A stretch of 42,614 nt of DNA, from NCBI GenBank assembly GCA_015039315.1, contig WIDE01000179.1, positions 1 through 42,614 on the forward strand, given 5' to 3'. The notes below the pieces were generated by a model, which did no database searches, was not told the DNA's origin, and was given only the letters and a program-made list of their open reading frames with translations. Each line of letters opens with the position of its first letter. The first letter of the stretch is position 1. Positions 9,006 through 20,378 of this stretch are shown one piece after another. The DNA is from Clavulina sp. PMI_390 (Eukaryota; Basidiomycota; Agaricomycetes; Cantharellales; Hydnaceae). The position numbers and the translations under genes were made by a program.

Positions 9006-10642
9006 TTACAGGCATTGAGAATAATAAGCGTTGGAATACGTGCAAACATATGGCGATGCGCAAACGGTCGAGCCCGTGTATCCAGCGCCTAAACAGAGAC
9101 AGAGAGGCAAGGGAGTCAGCCTAGGTTGTTACGCCGATCAATGCGGATGAGCAAAGAAACATACCACCACACTGCCCGTACTGAGCAACAGTGCCGGTTG
9201 CAGTGCTCGCTGCACTACTGGAAGTTGTGGTCTTAACTGTAGTAGTGGTCGTCTTGACAGTCGTGGAAGATCTGAACAACGATTGTGGGCGAAAGATCAG
9301 TTCACATTTGGAGTTCAATATCTGTGCTGCAGGAAAGTCGCGACTTACGTGGTTGCCTTTGAGGTTGTGCTCGTAGTTGTTGCTTTCGAGGTAGTAGTAG
9401 TCTTGGCAGTGCTGGACCCCGACCCGCTAGGCTGTGATTGATATGGAGCATTAGGAGCGTTAGAGGCGACGTCTATCAAGCAAGGAAATATCGTACTGAC
9501 ACAAGTGAACACGGGAGGACCGGGGATGGTATAGTTGGTCACCGCCGGGTAATAGATGTTGATGAGGATACCCCTGTAGTATGCAACAAGCAATGGGTTT
9601 GAGTATATCGGATGAATGGACGACACTCAAACTGCAAAAATATACTAACGGGTCAGAACCAGAGTACGCGCCCTAAGAAACTGAAGTCAGAATATGCTTG
9701 GAGAGCTATCGAACAATGACATGACCCACTGGGAAGGACACAGTCGATGGGGTAGCAGTTCCTGTACTACCTACAACGTTAATCTGCGCGCACTCCATCT
9801 ATAATGAAGGTTAGAAGACATTTGAAGACTGTTGTACCTAGTGAGTGAAATTGGCACATACATAGAACTGTGCTCCAGGGTAAACGGAAGCGCCATGGAG
9901 AGCAACTAAACAATGATATTGAGTTAGTGAGTATTCATGGTGATGTTTGTCAAACAGAACTAGTCAAATATGCATGGACGCACTCATTTCGGCACGAAGG
10001 AAGTAGTTCCCTGGCTCAATGCAGGTAGGGATGGTGAAGGTCTGGTTGCCATGTGCAGCAATCATACGAGTCACACCCCAGTTAGTCCCATCAAACCCAT
10101 CTTCCCAGATCTTGAACCACTTGAGGCCGGTAACATCGGTCACAGTAGCGTCAGGAACCCTATTTCAGCGCCAGCGTAAGTGATCACCATATCACATAAC
10201 GAGTGAAATTTGCATACTTTGCCATATAGGCCATCACTGGGCCGAGATGGCTGGGATCAACAGGGTCAGCGGAATCGGATGACGTCCAACCGTTGGGTTG
10301 CAGTCCATGGTCCCACTGAGCGCCAACAGTTGCGCCTGCCGGGACGTTGATGACGGTTTTGGAGTATGGCGTCACCAGAGGGTTCGGGTCACCATTACAG
10401 ATGATAGAGTTAGAAGTAACATCGGTGACAGGACCGTCATACTGGGGAAGTCAGCGACAGACGAAGTGATGTGATCAGCCTCTGACAGCTTAGCGATGGA
10501 GTGGAGAGGGTATTACCGAAGGGTATCGTACGCCGTTCAGATAACCCTGATCGACTCCATTAACATATACTCTTTGGAAGATCGTGTGCGCCTCCACAGA
10601 AGAGAGTGCAGCCAACGTGGCAGCGACAACAGCGAGAATCAT
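9006..10642 (-). CDS. AA9 lytic polysaccharide monooxygenase with CBM1 (LPMO 1)
   Basis: Copper-dependent oxidative cleavage of cellulose or related glucans outside the cell. Ten exons: 10642-10517, 10441-10218, 10159-9984, 9905-9862, 9798-9730, 9672-9650, 9573-9501, 9431-9349, 9271-9165 and 9088-9006, giving 335 residues. An 18-residue signal peptide ([18 protein letters not shown]) leaves His19 as the mature N terminus, the first copper ligand ([11 protein letters not shown]). The second ligand is His107 in [12 protein letters not shown]. His179, Gln188 and axial Tyr190 lie in IALHG...GAQFY. Residues 246-303 are a Thr/Ser/Lys linker and 304-335 a fungal CBM1 with Cys307, 318, 324 and 334 (YGQCGG...SQCL). 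All catalytic residues are present, so it should be active. Confidence 0.95.
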
Positions 10643-10692
10643 GATGGGTGGTTCTTGGAGGCTTCATTCTCTCGCGCCATAGGTAGCACGAC

Positions 10693-10918
10693 GTTTATAC
10701 TCGGCCAGCGATGCGTTCTTGGCTTCTGACGGCCGGACTGACGGCTCGAGGAGTTCCTCGATATTACTCCGTCAGCACGGTCCAATGACGACGGACACCG
10801 GGTAACGTCGTGAAAACGGCGATCGCATGTCACGCCAAGAGGATCAGCAATGATTCAGAAAGGCTTGGCACAGACACGGCCACGCCAGATGCGACTTCGA
10901 GGTGCGAAATTAACACGA
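10693..10918 (-). promoter_or_regulatory. Promoter of LPMO 1
   Basis: TATAAAC at 10693-10699, about 50 bp before the ATG. The element TCGTGTTAATTTCGC (minus strand, 10904-10918) lies 262 bp before the ATG and is shared with the other three LPMO promoters. Confidence 0.65.
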
Positions 10919-10942
10919 CGAAGTCCCGAGGAGCTGTTGTCA

Positions 10943-11898
10943 GGGCCGGCGGATGAATTACCTAGGAGAGGTGAATGATCTGGTACAATTGCAAACATGC
11001 TGCCTTGCCATGAAGCGTAGGGGGAGAGGCGCTTCGACGGGAACCTTTCAAGGATTTAGGAGGGATGTGAGGGATGCTTGATAACACAAGTGTCACCCAA
11101 AGAATGCGATCTTTCGCGTAACAGCGATACAGGAGCATGAGCTTTGGTTCTCAACTGAGACATTAGTGATTTCTGAGGTTGCTCGTGGATCCACCCCCAC
11201 GAATGGAGCATTTAAAGAAGGACCAGGAGTGAATGTCATGAGCATTTTATGAGATGAGGGAGAGTTCACAAAAACAGTCTTCCTGTGGCTGATGCGAGGA
11301 ACCGATCGCCCAATCATTTTGCTGTCTCGGCGTGGGATCATGGCACGTGACGTCCTCCAACGGACTGAGGCACCTGTAACAGTCGACCGACACTACGGAG
11401 CCCAAAGACTAAAATGAGCCAAATTTGGCTAGATCCACGGCCGAGGAAGACATTTTAACTCGATTATAGGCTTCGGTATCAAGGTCCAAGCTAGATAGGC
11501 GCCTGACGTCGATCGTTCAAGTTTCCACAGCTCTTCCGCTCTCACCATCGCTGAATCCTGCCTATAACGTCTCCAGAATCATGATCACGGTGGTGACAGG
11601 GACCTCATAACCCTGCTCACTGTACACAAGCTAATAATCCTCACACTGCCTCATATTCCAACCGTATATGGCCATGCTGCTGACTGATGCCGTGCTACAT
11701 ATACCACCGCATCAACTATGCGTACAAGGCCAAACAGGAAACAGAAGCATTCATAGCTAATTCCAGATAAGATAATATCCTTGTTATACAAGTGAGGCTT
11801 GTACGGCCGTGATCACTTTGGACTTAGCAACGATCCGAACTGTACAAACTCAACCATCGTTTCGACCACCTCGCCAGCTCTCGGAGCAGTCCTCTTAT
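10943..11898. other. Intergenic spacer between LPMO 1 promoter and LPMO 2 stop
   Basis: About 950 bp. The longest open frame (minus, 11341-11093, 82 codons) has no recognisable motif and no neighbouring exon. I could not see LPMO relic exons here. Probably the LPMO 2 3' region plus upstream control DNA of LPMO 1. Confidence 0.5.
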
Positions 11899-13529
11899 TT
11901 AGGCAGGCAAACACTGGGAGTAATAGGCGCTCGAGTATGTGCACACGTATGGCGAGGCGCAGACCGTTGAACCCGTGTATCCGATTCCTACGACAAAATT
12001 GGCCAAAGCTAAGTTTAAGTGCCTGCGATTTCGAGACCAAGCCACGTACCACCACATTGCCCATACTCGGCAACAGTTCCAGTTGCAGTGCTTGCTGCGC
12101 TAGTTGAAGTTGTTGTCGACGTAGTCTTGACGGTGGAGGAGGATCTGATCGTAGGGGATAACATCAGGTTCGCCCTCATATGAGTGACTTGGATATTCCA
12201 GAAGGACCGGAGCTCACGTGGACGCTTTGGATGTCGTGCTAGTGCTTGTTGCTTTCGTGGTGGTGCTAGTTGTCTTCGCAGTCGTGGTCCCTGACCCAGA
12301 GCTAGGCTATAACAATAACACGGATCGAACGTGTCAAACATGCATACCACACAGTATGAAGCGATGAAGACACTCACGCAAGTGAACACGGCTGGGCCGG
12401 GGATAGTGTAGTTCGTTACCGTTGGGTAATATATGTTGATCAGTATTCCGCTGTGTACGCGTAAGGATGTTGAGTTTCGACAATAACGAGTAGAGTGCAG
12501 CACAGGCGATATAAAGGGTGGAGAAGGCCACTTACGGATCGGTGCCCGAGTACGCGCCCTAGCGGAGGAGCGAATTAAGTTAGAGGGGGGAAACCGGAAG
12601 ATAAACGTGCAACTCACAGGGAAAGATACAGTGGATGGTGTTGCTGTCCCAGTGCTTCCCACAACATTGATTTGTGCGCATTCCATCTATCGGCCAATTA
12701 GTCAATAGAACAAACGCGACAGGTATGACGGGGAAAACGGACGTAGAACTGTGCCCCAGGGTATGATGAAGCGGCATGAAGGGCAACTAGAGTAAATAGA
12801 ATATCGTCAATGATCGCTCCATAAGCATGGCCAGGGGCATTCGTGTAGTCTCTACATACTGATCTCGGCGCGAAGGAAGTAGTTGCCTGGCTCAATGCAA
12901 GTCGGGATGGTGAATGTTTGATTTCCATGCTCAGAGATCAATCGAGTCACAGCCCAATTTGTTCCATCGAACCCATCCTCCCAGATCTTGAACCATTGGA
13001 GGCCAGTGACGTCTGTTTGGGTTGCATCTGGGACCCTATCGATTCAATGGAGCACGAGGTTAGCTATGTTATGCCTGGGAGTCTGTTGTTGCCAAAAGAG
13101 ATTCTCGTACTTGGCCATGTAGGCCATCACTGGTCCAAGATGGCTGGGGTCAATAGGGTCGGCAGGATCTGTCGAGGTCCATCCATCAGGCTGGAGGATA
13201 TGGTCCCACTGGGCGCCAACGGTTGCCCCCGCGGGGATATCAATCACGGTAGACGAATAAGGCGTCACTAGAGGATTAGGGTCGCCATTGCAGATGATTG
13301 AGTCAGAAGTGACATCGGTAACAGGGCCATCGTACTAGTAGACGGGTTCAATATTAGAGGAAAAGTCCATCACGATGAAGAGGGTGGAAGAAAAGACTCG
13401 TACCGTAGGGTATCTCACGCCATTAAGGTAGCCTTGGTCGACCCCATTTACATATACTCTCTGAAAGATGGTGTGGGCTTCCACAGAAGAGAGAAGAGCG
13501 GCGATGAGGGGGAGGGCTGATAGAAGCAT
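11899..13529 (-). CDS. AA9 lytic polysaccharide monooxygenase with CBM1 (LPMO 2)
   Basis: Ten exons: 13529-13404, 13334-13111, 13035-12860, 12786-12743, 12686-12618, 12558-12536, 12450-12378, 12306-12218, 12144-12050 and 11987-11899, giving 335 residues. Exons 1-7 match LPMO 1 exactly in length; only the linker/CBM exons differ. Signal peptide [18 protein letters not shown] is followed by His19 (copper ligand), with His107 in SHLGPV and Tyr190 in GAQFY. The Thr/Ser linker is shorter in Lys-Thr repeats. The CBM1 is complete (YGQCGGIGYTGS...QCLPA). Secreted cellulose-active enzyme. Located head-to-head with the CoA ligase about 1 kb away. Confidence 0.95.
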
Positions 13530-13572
13530 AATGGGCGTTACTTGAAGAGTTGGACTACCATATCCTGCCAGT

Positions 13573-13804
13573 CTTATATCGCACAGGTTCATTAGGCTTA
13601 TTCTGCAAAATCTCCGCTCCCTCGGCTCGACGGCCTCACAGGTCCCTCGAGAAACTTCCGCCACCAGTCAGAAGGGGCAGGTTTTGGTAATAACCTAGAG
13701 ATTTTGCATCATGTTCGGGCTAAAAATAGCGACGGGAGTTACGAGACGGCTTGGCGGAAGGACTGCCACGCGAGATACGACCTTGAAGCGCGAGATTAGC
13801 ACGA
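13573..13804 (-). promoter_or_regulatory. Promoter of LPMO 2
   Basis: TATAAG at 13573-13578, about 45 bp before the ATG. The shared 15-mer TCGTGCTAATCTCGC (minus strand, 13790-13804) is 261 bp before the ATG and identical to that of LPMO 3. It is embedded in a longer conserved stretch running to TCTCGCGTGGCAG. Confidence 0.65.
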
Positions 13805-13820
13805 TGAAGTACCGACGGAG

Positions 13821-14573
13821 TGATCTCAGGTTCAAAAGGCTCGCAGCTTGATCCTCGGTCCGAACATTACTCCCTGCTGGTGAAAATATATAAGAGATAA
13901 GCTATTAGCATGGTTTCCTTCAAGGCGGAAGTTCATCCATGGGCTCTGGGATTGTGTCAAGTTGAACACACCATCCTAGTCTTGATAGTCCCAGGAGGAT
14001 TCCACTGAATTTAATATTGCGAGGGCAATTTGGCAGCCTAGACAGTTGGGACCTATCCTGTAAATTCTCAACCATCTCAATCTATGGCAAAGCTCTAACT
14101 GTCAAGAGCTGGGTGTGGTGTTTGGCGGACGTTGGTCTATGAATATGGCTGTCCTTCACCCTTCTTATAGCCAAAAAGTTCGTAGACCGAAGGATAGTCA
14201 AGCATAAATCTAAGTAGGACTGGGTTGGTGCTAGTGCAAAGGAACAGACATGAATGAATTGGGAGCCCGAGCACGTGATATTCTCACGCTTGTTCCATGA
14301 TTTCGTTTGAGAATAACAATTGTTCTCACCATCGCGCAGAGCCTCTGTCTACTTGTTGTCTATGATCCGGTGATTATCTGAATTGCATGCGCCTGTGCCT
14401 ACCTCCAATGACACACAAACTGGAATCCCGCTGCTATCTCACCATCATGAACCACGGCAGCGGAGCGTCGGGCCTTCCACCCACATAAGAGCATTATCAA
14501 CTCCAGAAGGCTTTCCCTGGCTCGTTCCCTCTCTTTTTCTCTTTGGCTCGAAAACCCTAGAGTATCCTCCACC
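13821..14573. other. Divergent intergenic region between LPMO 2 and the CoA ligase
   Basis: About 750 bp shared upstream region for two divergent genes. It is pyrimidine-rich near 14510-14560 just before the ligase start, as expected for a fungal 5' leader. The small open frames on both strands show no motif. Confidence 0.5.
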
Positions 14574-16965
14574 ATGGCGAGTGCAGAGAACAAGCCAGTT
14601 ATCTATACCTCGCCTTATCCCAAGATCAACATCCCCAAAATAAACGTCTTCGAGTCCATCTTCCCCACCAAACGAATTGATCTTTTCCCTGGTCACCGAC
14701 CGGCGCTGATTGATGGCCTCACGGGCGAGACTTGGACTAGGGCGCAGCTCAAGCAGTTCTCGCTGACGCTGGCGTGGCACCTAAGGAACACATTGGGATT
14801 GAAAGGTATGCTGGTTCTAATAGATACTCATGCGCCGGATCTCCCATTTTGACATGCATCACTTCCTGGCGCATAGAGGGAGATGTCTTGATGATTGCTT
14901 CACCTAATTCGATCCAGTACGGCGTCGTTTTGCTCGGTGCAGTGAGTATCATGTCAGCTATGACGTTTCACATCCAGTCACTGATTTGCCCATCCTCTCC
15001 CATCTTGCAATATCGCCGGTGTTTGACACCGACAGCTTGCAGCAGGCCTCAAGCTCACGTTCGCGAATCCAGCGTATACCGTTCAAGAGCTCGACCACCA
15101 GCTCACCGACAGCGGCACCGCCGCTATATTTGCTCATCCTGATGCGATCCCCAACATCCTCGCCTCGGCATTCGTGAAAGCGAACCCAAAGACTTTCAAA
15201 TCTCGCCTTGTGCTGATGCCGCACGCGGCCACAATCTCGGCAGCCATCACTGCAAAGAAATATCTGCTTCTCGACGACTTGCTAGCCAACCAAAAGGAGT
15301 TCACACCCGTTGAGATGGAGGGAGAGAAAGCTGTTCAGACCACTGCATTCTTGTACTACTCTAGGTGAGCAGGCACTAGCAATCTCCCGAGTGGCATTCA
15401 AGCAACTGACCCAAAACTTCACGTGTCCAGTGGTACGACCGGAAAGGGAAAGGGTGTCGAGACGACTCATCATAACATGGTTTCGGGCTTTGAAATGGCT
15501 ACTACCGCTTGGCACTCTGTTCACGCTTCACAGTGCGTGTCTGCTGTCTCAACGAGCGTTGGTCTATATATCTGACTCTATCAACTCTTTTGGTAGGGAT
15601 GTGATGCTCTGCGCCATCCCACTCTACCACATCACTGGTGGATGTGTCGCAATGATGTACCCATTGAACCGAGGTTAGTTTCTGGCCTCCTGTCTCATTC
15701 CTCTCGATCACGGCTAATGCCGCGTCGCCCCTCTGTCAATAGCAACTCCAATTGTCGTCCTTCCTCGCTTCGACCCTCAGCATTTCCTCAACGCCATCCA
15801 AACATACCGCGTCACCGTTATCGTCGTCGCGCCACCAATCCTATTGTTCTTCCAGAATGCCCCTATAGTCGATCAATACGACGTCAGCTCGCTCAAGACC
15901 ATTTCGAGTGGGAGTGCGCCGTGCAGCAAGGAACTCATTGAAAACGTGAGGGCAAGACTCTGGAAATTGGGAAGCAAGGGTACGTTCGTTATCACGACTC
16001 TGTATGTTCTTCCAGAGTGAGCGAATGAGACGCTCACGAATCCCAAATCCCTACAGTCGCCGTTGGCCAGGTTTATGGTCTTACTGAGACTTCGCCTGGC
16101 ACAAACATTGTTCCCCCTGAGTGGACGCTCTACAAGCCCCACTGCGTTGGCCGCCTCCACCCTAACATGGAGGCCCGTATCGTAGATGACGATGAGCGCG
16201 ATGTCCCTCCTGGACCGACCGCGAGGGGAGAGCTCTGGTTCAGAGGTCCGAACATCATGAAGGGATATTTGAATAACCCTGAGGCAACTAAGAATGCGCT
16301 GACACCTGATGGATGGTTCAAGGTATGCTCTCCAATATTATGATAGGATCGTATGTCGTGTCGCTCACTCCAATTAATCCAAGACTGGAGACATTGCAAT
16401 GGTCGACGAGGACGGGTTCTGGCAGGTCGTGGATCGCAAGAAGGAGCTGATCAAATACAAGGGCTTCCAAGGTCTGCCCCTTTCAACGCTATATCAGCTT
16501 TCCCGACCTCCTGACTAACAGCCCGGTCGTTGATATAGTGGCTCCCGCTGAGCTGGAAGCTTTGTTGATTCAGAATCCCGACATAGCAGATGCGGGCGTG
16601 GTGGGTGTGTGGGACCCTAATGAACAGACCGAGCTCCCAAGGTACGTTAGCACATTCAACACTCATTCGCACTCTCAAAAATTAACGCATCCATTCTGTA
16701 CGATAGGGCTTATGTTGTCCCACGTAACCCAGCTCTTCTCCCTCCTGCAAACTCGACCCCCTCAACCCCTCCCACGGCTGCCCAAGCCGCGTTCTCCAAG
16801 CAAATCCAGGACTGGGCCAAGTCCCGAGCTGTGCACTACAAGCAACTCCGAGGCGGAGTCATCCTTCTACCTGCACTTCCAAGGAGCCAGGCAGGCAAGA
16901 TCTTGAGGAAGGACCTTAGGGTGTTGGCGGAGCAACAGCCCGTCCCACAGAAGGCAAAATTGTAG
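14574..16965 (+). CDS. Acyl/4-coumarate-CoA ligase-like adenylate-forming enzyme, peroxisomal
   Basis: ATP-dependent activation of a carboxylic acid to its CoA thioester through an acyl-AMP. Ten exons: 14574-14805, 14877-14941, 15036-15364, 15431-15532, 15597-15673, 15743-15979, 16057-16322, 16384-16471, 16539-16641 and 16707-16965, giving 585 residues. The start has a good context (ACCATGG). Signatures: P-loop [10 protein letters not shown] near 208-217, [10 protein letters not shown] near 353-362, TGD at 437-439 followed by [11 protein letters not shown], and the C-terminal catalytic Lys564 in AGKILRKDL. The protein ends AKL, a type 1 peroxisomal targeting signal. Exon 3 uses the acceptor before CTTGCAGCAGG to keep frame. 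Substrate cannot be read from sequence; a phenylpropanoid or fatty acid is plausible. It sits in the middle of four LPMO genes. Confidence 0.93.
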
Positions 16966-17687
16966 ATACCCTTTCGTGGGGTCTGAAGCTGGCGCGGCTA
17001 GGACAGCGTGTCCCCCATTTGTGCCTAATTCAGCAGTTTAGAGTGGCTATGGCTCACCTGTTAATTGTACACCTAATTTCCATATCATATATGAATATTT
17101 TCTCTGATCTCCAAGAGGTACGCTGTGAAAGTCGATGTCTGCCTAATTGCCAGCAGAAATTCTCCGATCCCTTTACGTAATGGGCTTGGCACCCAGTCAC
17201 GTGCGACGATCTGGCTTCACGAGAAACTTCAATCACAAGAGGCTTGGGACCGTCCGCAGCCACAGGACAGAATGCATGACTATTTCTCCCTCTCTATACT
17301 CTGGCTGAAAGATATCCTCTCTCTGGACAGATGAACTGTTGTGGATTCTCGATCAAAAGTAACCATTGGCTCATAAAATGATGATGTTAGAAGCCACAGT
17401 AGTTGCTGTTGCGCGGCTAGACAGACGCGATGTCTCTATATTCTGTGTGTGCTAGAGTCGCATTATGGTTTCGGCTAGTAACTTCCCGGTGCCGGTTAGC
17501 TACAATCGTTGTGCCAGCGATTAAGACTGACCACCATTGTTCAAACCCTGGTGATAACACGATATAGTCTTCTGTAGCACTTCCAAACTTGGACACCCTG
17601 GACCACCTGATATAGACCCCAATGACCCGATAAATTGTCAATGTGCTTCTCTGCTGCACACCACCTTCCGGCCCTGACGGTGCAACG
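16966..17687. other. Intergenic, CoA ligase 3' region and LPMO 3 upstream DNA
   Basis: About 720 bp with no supportable gene. Open frames on both strands are short and without motifs. Confidence 0.5.
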
Positions 17688-17945
17688 TCGTGCTAATCTC
17701 GCTCTCCGAAACTCTGCCGACTCGCCGCCATCACGATAGCTAGTGATTCGCAATCAAATGCACGCTTGTTCCTCCACAGATTGCTTGGCCCAAGTGATGC
17801 TAATTCTGGACCTCAGCAGAAGGACCAGTCTCTTGACCCTCGTAAGCGGAGCTCATAGTCGGGCCGCTGAATCGATAATGTCGAGCCGTTGAACCGGTGA
17901 ACGTTCTCTAAGTTTCGGGTGCAATTGTCTTGCACCGTATATAGG
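17688..17945 (+). promoter_or_regulatory. Promoter of LPMO 3
   Basis: The 15-mer TCGTGCTAATCTCGC lies at 17688-17702, 288 bp before the ATG, identical to the LPMO 2 element and in the same orientation relative to the gene. The TATA box GTATATAGG is at 17937-17945, about 50 bp before the ATG. Confidence 0.65.
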
Positions 17946-17989
17946 AAAGCTCCATGGAACTTGATCGAGTGACTCCCCCACAAGCCACC

Positions 17990-19705
17990 ATGCTGATTCA
18001 AGCTGCTCTCACCTTCATCACTGCTTTGACCTCTGCGGAAGCTCACACGATCTTCCAAAGAGTTTACCTTAATGGAGTAGACCAAGGTTATTTGAATGGC
18101 GTCCGGTACCCGAGCGTAAGTTTTGCTGCTCTTTCTCTATCATGCTTGGCACTAACCCCATGCGTGTCGAAATCCTTCTCCCGCTTCTTTCTTCCGCAAT
18201 AGTACGACGGGCCCGTTACGGATGTCACTTCCGACTCTATCATTTGCAATGGCGATCCAAACCCTCTCGTGACGCCATACTCAACAACTGTAATTGACGT
18301 GCCAGCAGGAGCCACATTCGGCGCACAATGGGATCACGGTTTGCAACCCAATGGGTGGACTTCAACCGACGTCGACGATCCGGTCGCCGCAAGCCACCTT
18401 GGTCCAATCATGGCCTATATGGCGAAGTACGTGGAGCTTCGGGCGTCGATTGGCATTGAAGCGTAGAAGATGGACAAGGGGCTAATATTTATGATCTTGA
18501 CTCGCCTGCTCTTAGAGTTCCGGATGCCACTGTAACCGACGTCACTGGCCTCGCCTGGTTCAAAATCTGGGAAGATGGATTCGACGGGACGAACTGGGGC
18601 GTCACCCGCATGATTGAGGCGCATGGTAACCAGACTTTCACCATCCCGACCTGCATCGAGCCAGGAAACTATTTTCTTCGCGCCGAGATGAGTGAGTTTA
18701 GGTCTTCTCCTTCTTATATTGAAGAATTGAACCTCTAAGACCATCTCCTCCTTTAGTTGCTCTCCACGCCGCGTCGACGTACCCAGGGGCGCAGTTCTAT
18801 GTGCGTACAACTTCTTCGTCCGCTACGCCCTGTCCCCCTTACCATCCTTACGAAAATGCTTGAGCTCCTATACTAATCAACTCATTCCTATTGCAGCTTG
18901 AATGCGCCCAGATCAACGTCGTGGGCAGCACTGGCACGGCAACACCTTCCACTGTATCTTTCCCTGTCAGTGCCTAACTTCTAACGCTGTTTCCCCCTAA
19001 ATTGATCAAACGTCGACAGGGTGCTTATGCGGGTACCGATCCGTCAGTATTCTTAGTTCCCATCCACCTGATTGTCAAATCTTGAACTCTCAATCTTCAC
19101 ATTTCTCCCCCATTTAGAGGTATTACGATCAACATCTACTACCCAACGGTGACCAATTACACGATCCCAGGTCCGCCAGTGTTCACTTGCGTGAGTACCA
19201 CACCCCAGTACTATGACATCCCAAGACGGCTCAAAAAGTGTCTTATTCGCATATTAGCCTTCTGGGTCTGGGAGCACCACCACAAAAGCGAGCAGTACCA
19301 GCACTACATCTAAAGCCACAAGCACTAGTACTAGCACCACCTCAAAAGCTTCCTCTTCGTGTGTTCCGTTCCCTTGGAAAAATGTCTGCTCTGGCTAACA
19401 CGCTCTGAACCCTGTGATTCTGCATAATAATGTAGATCGACTACTTCTAAGTCAACATCCACTTCTACCTCGACCAGTGCGGCAAGCACTGCAACTGGCA
19501 CCGTCGCTGAGTACGGGCAGTGCGGCGGTGAGTCCTTTGACTGTTTCTAGCAGAGTTCTTAGATTGCCGAACACTAACTACGTCTCTTCACTTCTTCCAA
19601 TTCACTTCACCACCTGCTATAGGGATTGGGTACACTGGCTCGACTGTTTGTGCATCGCCATACACGTGCACATACTCAAATGCCTACTATTCACAGTGTT
19701 TGTGA
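17990..19705 (+). CDS. AA9 lytic polysaccharide monooxygenase with CBM1 (LPMO 3)
   Basis: Ten exons: 17990-18115, 18203-18426, 18516-18691, 18757-18800, 18897-18965, 19020-19042, 19118-19190, 19258-19358, 19436-19527 and 19623-19705, giving 336 residues. The start at 17990 gives signal peptide [18 protein letters not shown] and mature His19; an in-frame ATG at 17954 would sit only about 10 bp after the TATA box and add a non-signal extension. Copper ligands His19, His107 ([12 protein letters not shown]) and Tyr190 (GAQFY) are present. It has the longest linker exon of the four (101 nt, Ser/Thr repeats) and a complete CBM1 ending YYSQCL. The residue after Tyr190 is Leu where the others have Met. 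Confidence 0.94.
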
Positions 19706-20123
19706 GCTCCAGCAGGCTGGATAGTACACCCGAGCCTGTGGTGGTGTTGGTAGAATATCCAAGCCATTGGGTGGCTTAGCGTCCATTGAGCTTTGAATTC
19801 CTCCCTCGCTAGGGCATGCTTTAGTTGCCTTGTTTTGTGTGTTCTCATTTTCCAATTTTGACTTGTGTCACGACTCATTTGGGGGTGCGTATTTTTCAGA
19901 TCTTTAGGATCTGCAATGTTAATTTCTGGTTAGTTAAGAAGCTAATCATGTGACAGAATTACCCCATAACAGACCGAGTCGTGACGGCAGCCTTGCATCC
20001 TTTGCCAATCCTTGTTTTCCAATGGACTAGCTGAGGCACAAGCATAGCTGTGGGTGACTGCTGGCGGGTCAAACATCACGATATCATCTTGTCACCACTG
20101 GACGCCACTCCGTCGGCGTTTCA
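19706..20123. other. Intergenic between LPMO 3 and LPMO 4
   Basis: About 420 bp, AT-richer just after the LPMO 3 stop. No gene seen. Holds the LPMO 3 3' end and LPMO 4 upstream DNA. Confidence 0.5.
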
Positions 20124-20329
20124 TCGAGGTAATTTCGCACCTCGAGAGTTATGCAGCGTGGCATTTGCACTGCCAAGCCTCTCTCCTCCAATTGGCTCTA
20201 TCTTTGGCTGAATGGGACGGAATCTGTATCTTGGCCGGCGACGGGTGAACCTCGAGAGACGAGTTGTCCCGCTCCTCCGGGTGCACATTTCAATATGCCA
20301 AGCCCACTCCGCTGGCACGAAATAAAAGC
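20124..20329 (+). promoter_or_regulatory. Promoter of LPMO 4
   Basis: TCGAGGTAATTTCGC at 20124-20138 is the most diverged version of the shared LPMO element, 241 bp before the ATG, followed by ACCTCGAG...GCAGCGTGGCA, which also parallels LPMO 1. AATAAAAGC at 20321-20329 is the likely TATA site. Confidence 0.6.
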
Positions 20330-20378
20330 GAAAACGACCTGGCTGCAAGAAAAATAGCTTTACCAAGACTCAAACATC

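Larger units (their letters stand above)
6322..9573 (-). repeat. Tandem unit C (glycoprotein gene plus 3' end of intact LPMO 1)
   Basis: Third unit, colinear with unit B: LPMO intron-like junction (6322-6375), glycoprotein 3' flank, glycoprotein gene C, promoter, then LPMO exons 10-7. Here the LPMO is complete because exons 6-1 continue beyond the unit edge at 9573. This makes unit C with LPMO 1 the probable source arrangement from which A and B were copied. Confidence 0.65.

Noticed and set aside
14399..14780. Minus-strand open frames over the CoA ligase start
   Set aside because: They are antisense to the pyrimidine-rich leader and exon 1 of the ligase and show no protein-like motif.
17954..17989. 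Upstream in-frame ATG for LPMO 3
   Set aside because: It would add 12 polar residues in front of the signal peptide and lies only about 10 bp after the TATA box. The ATG at 17990 matches the other three paralogues.
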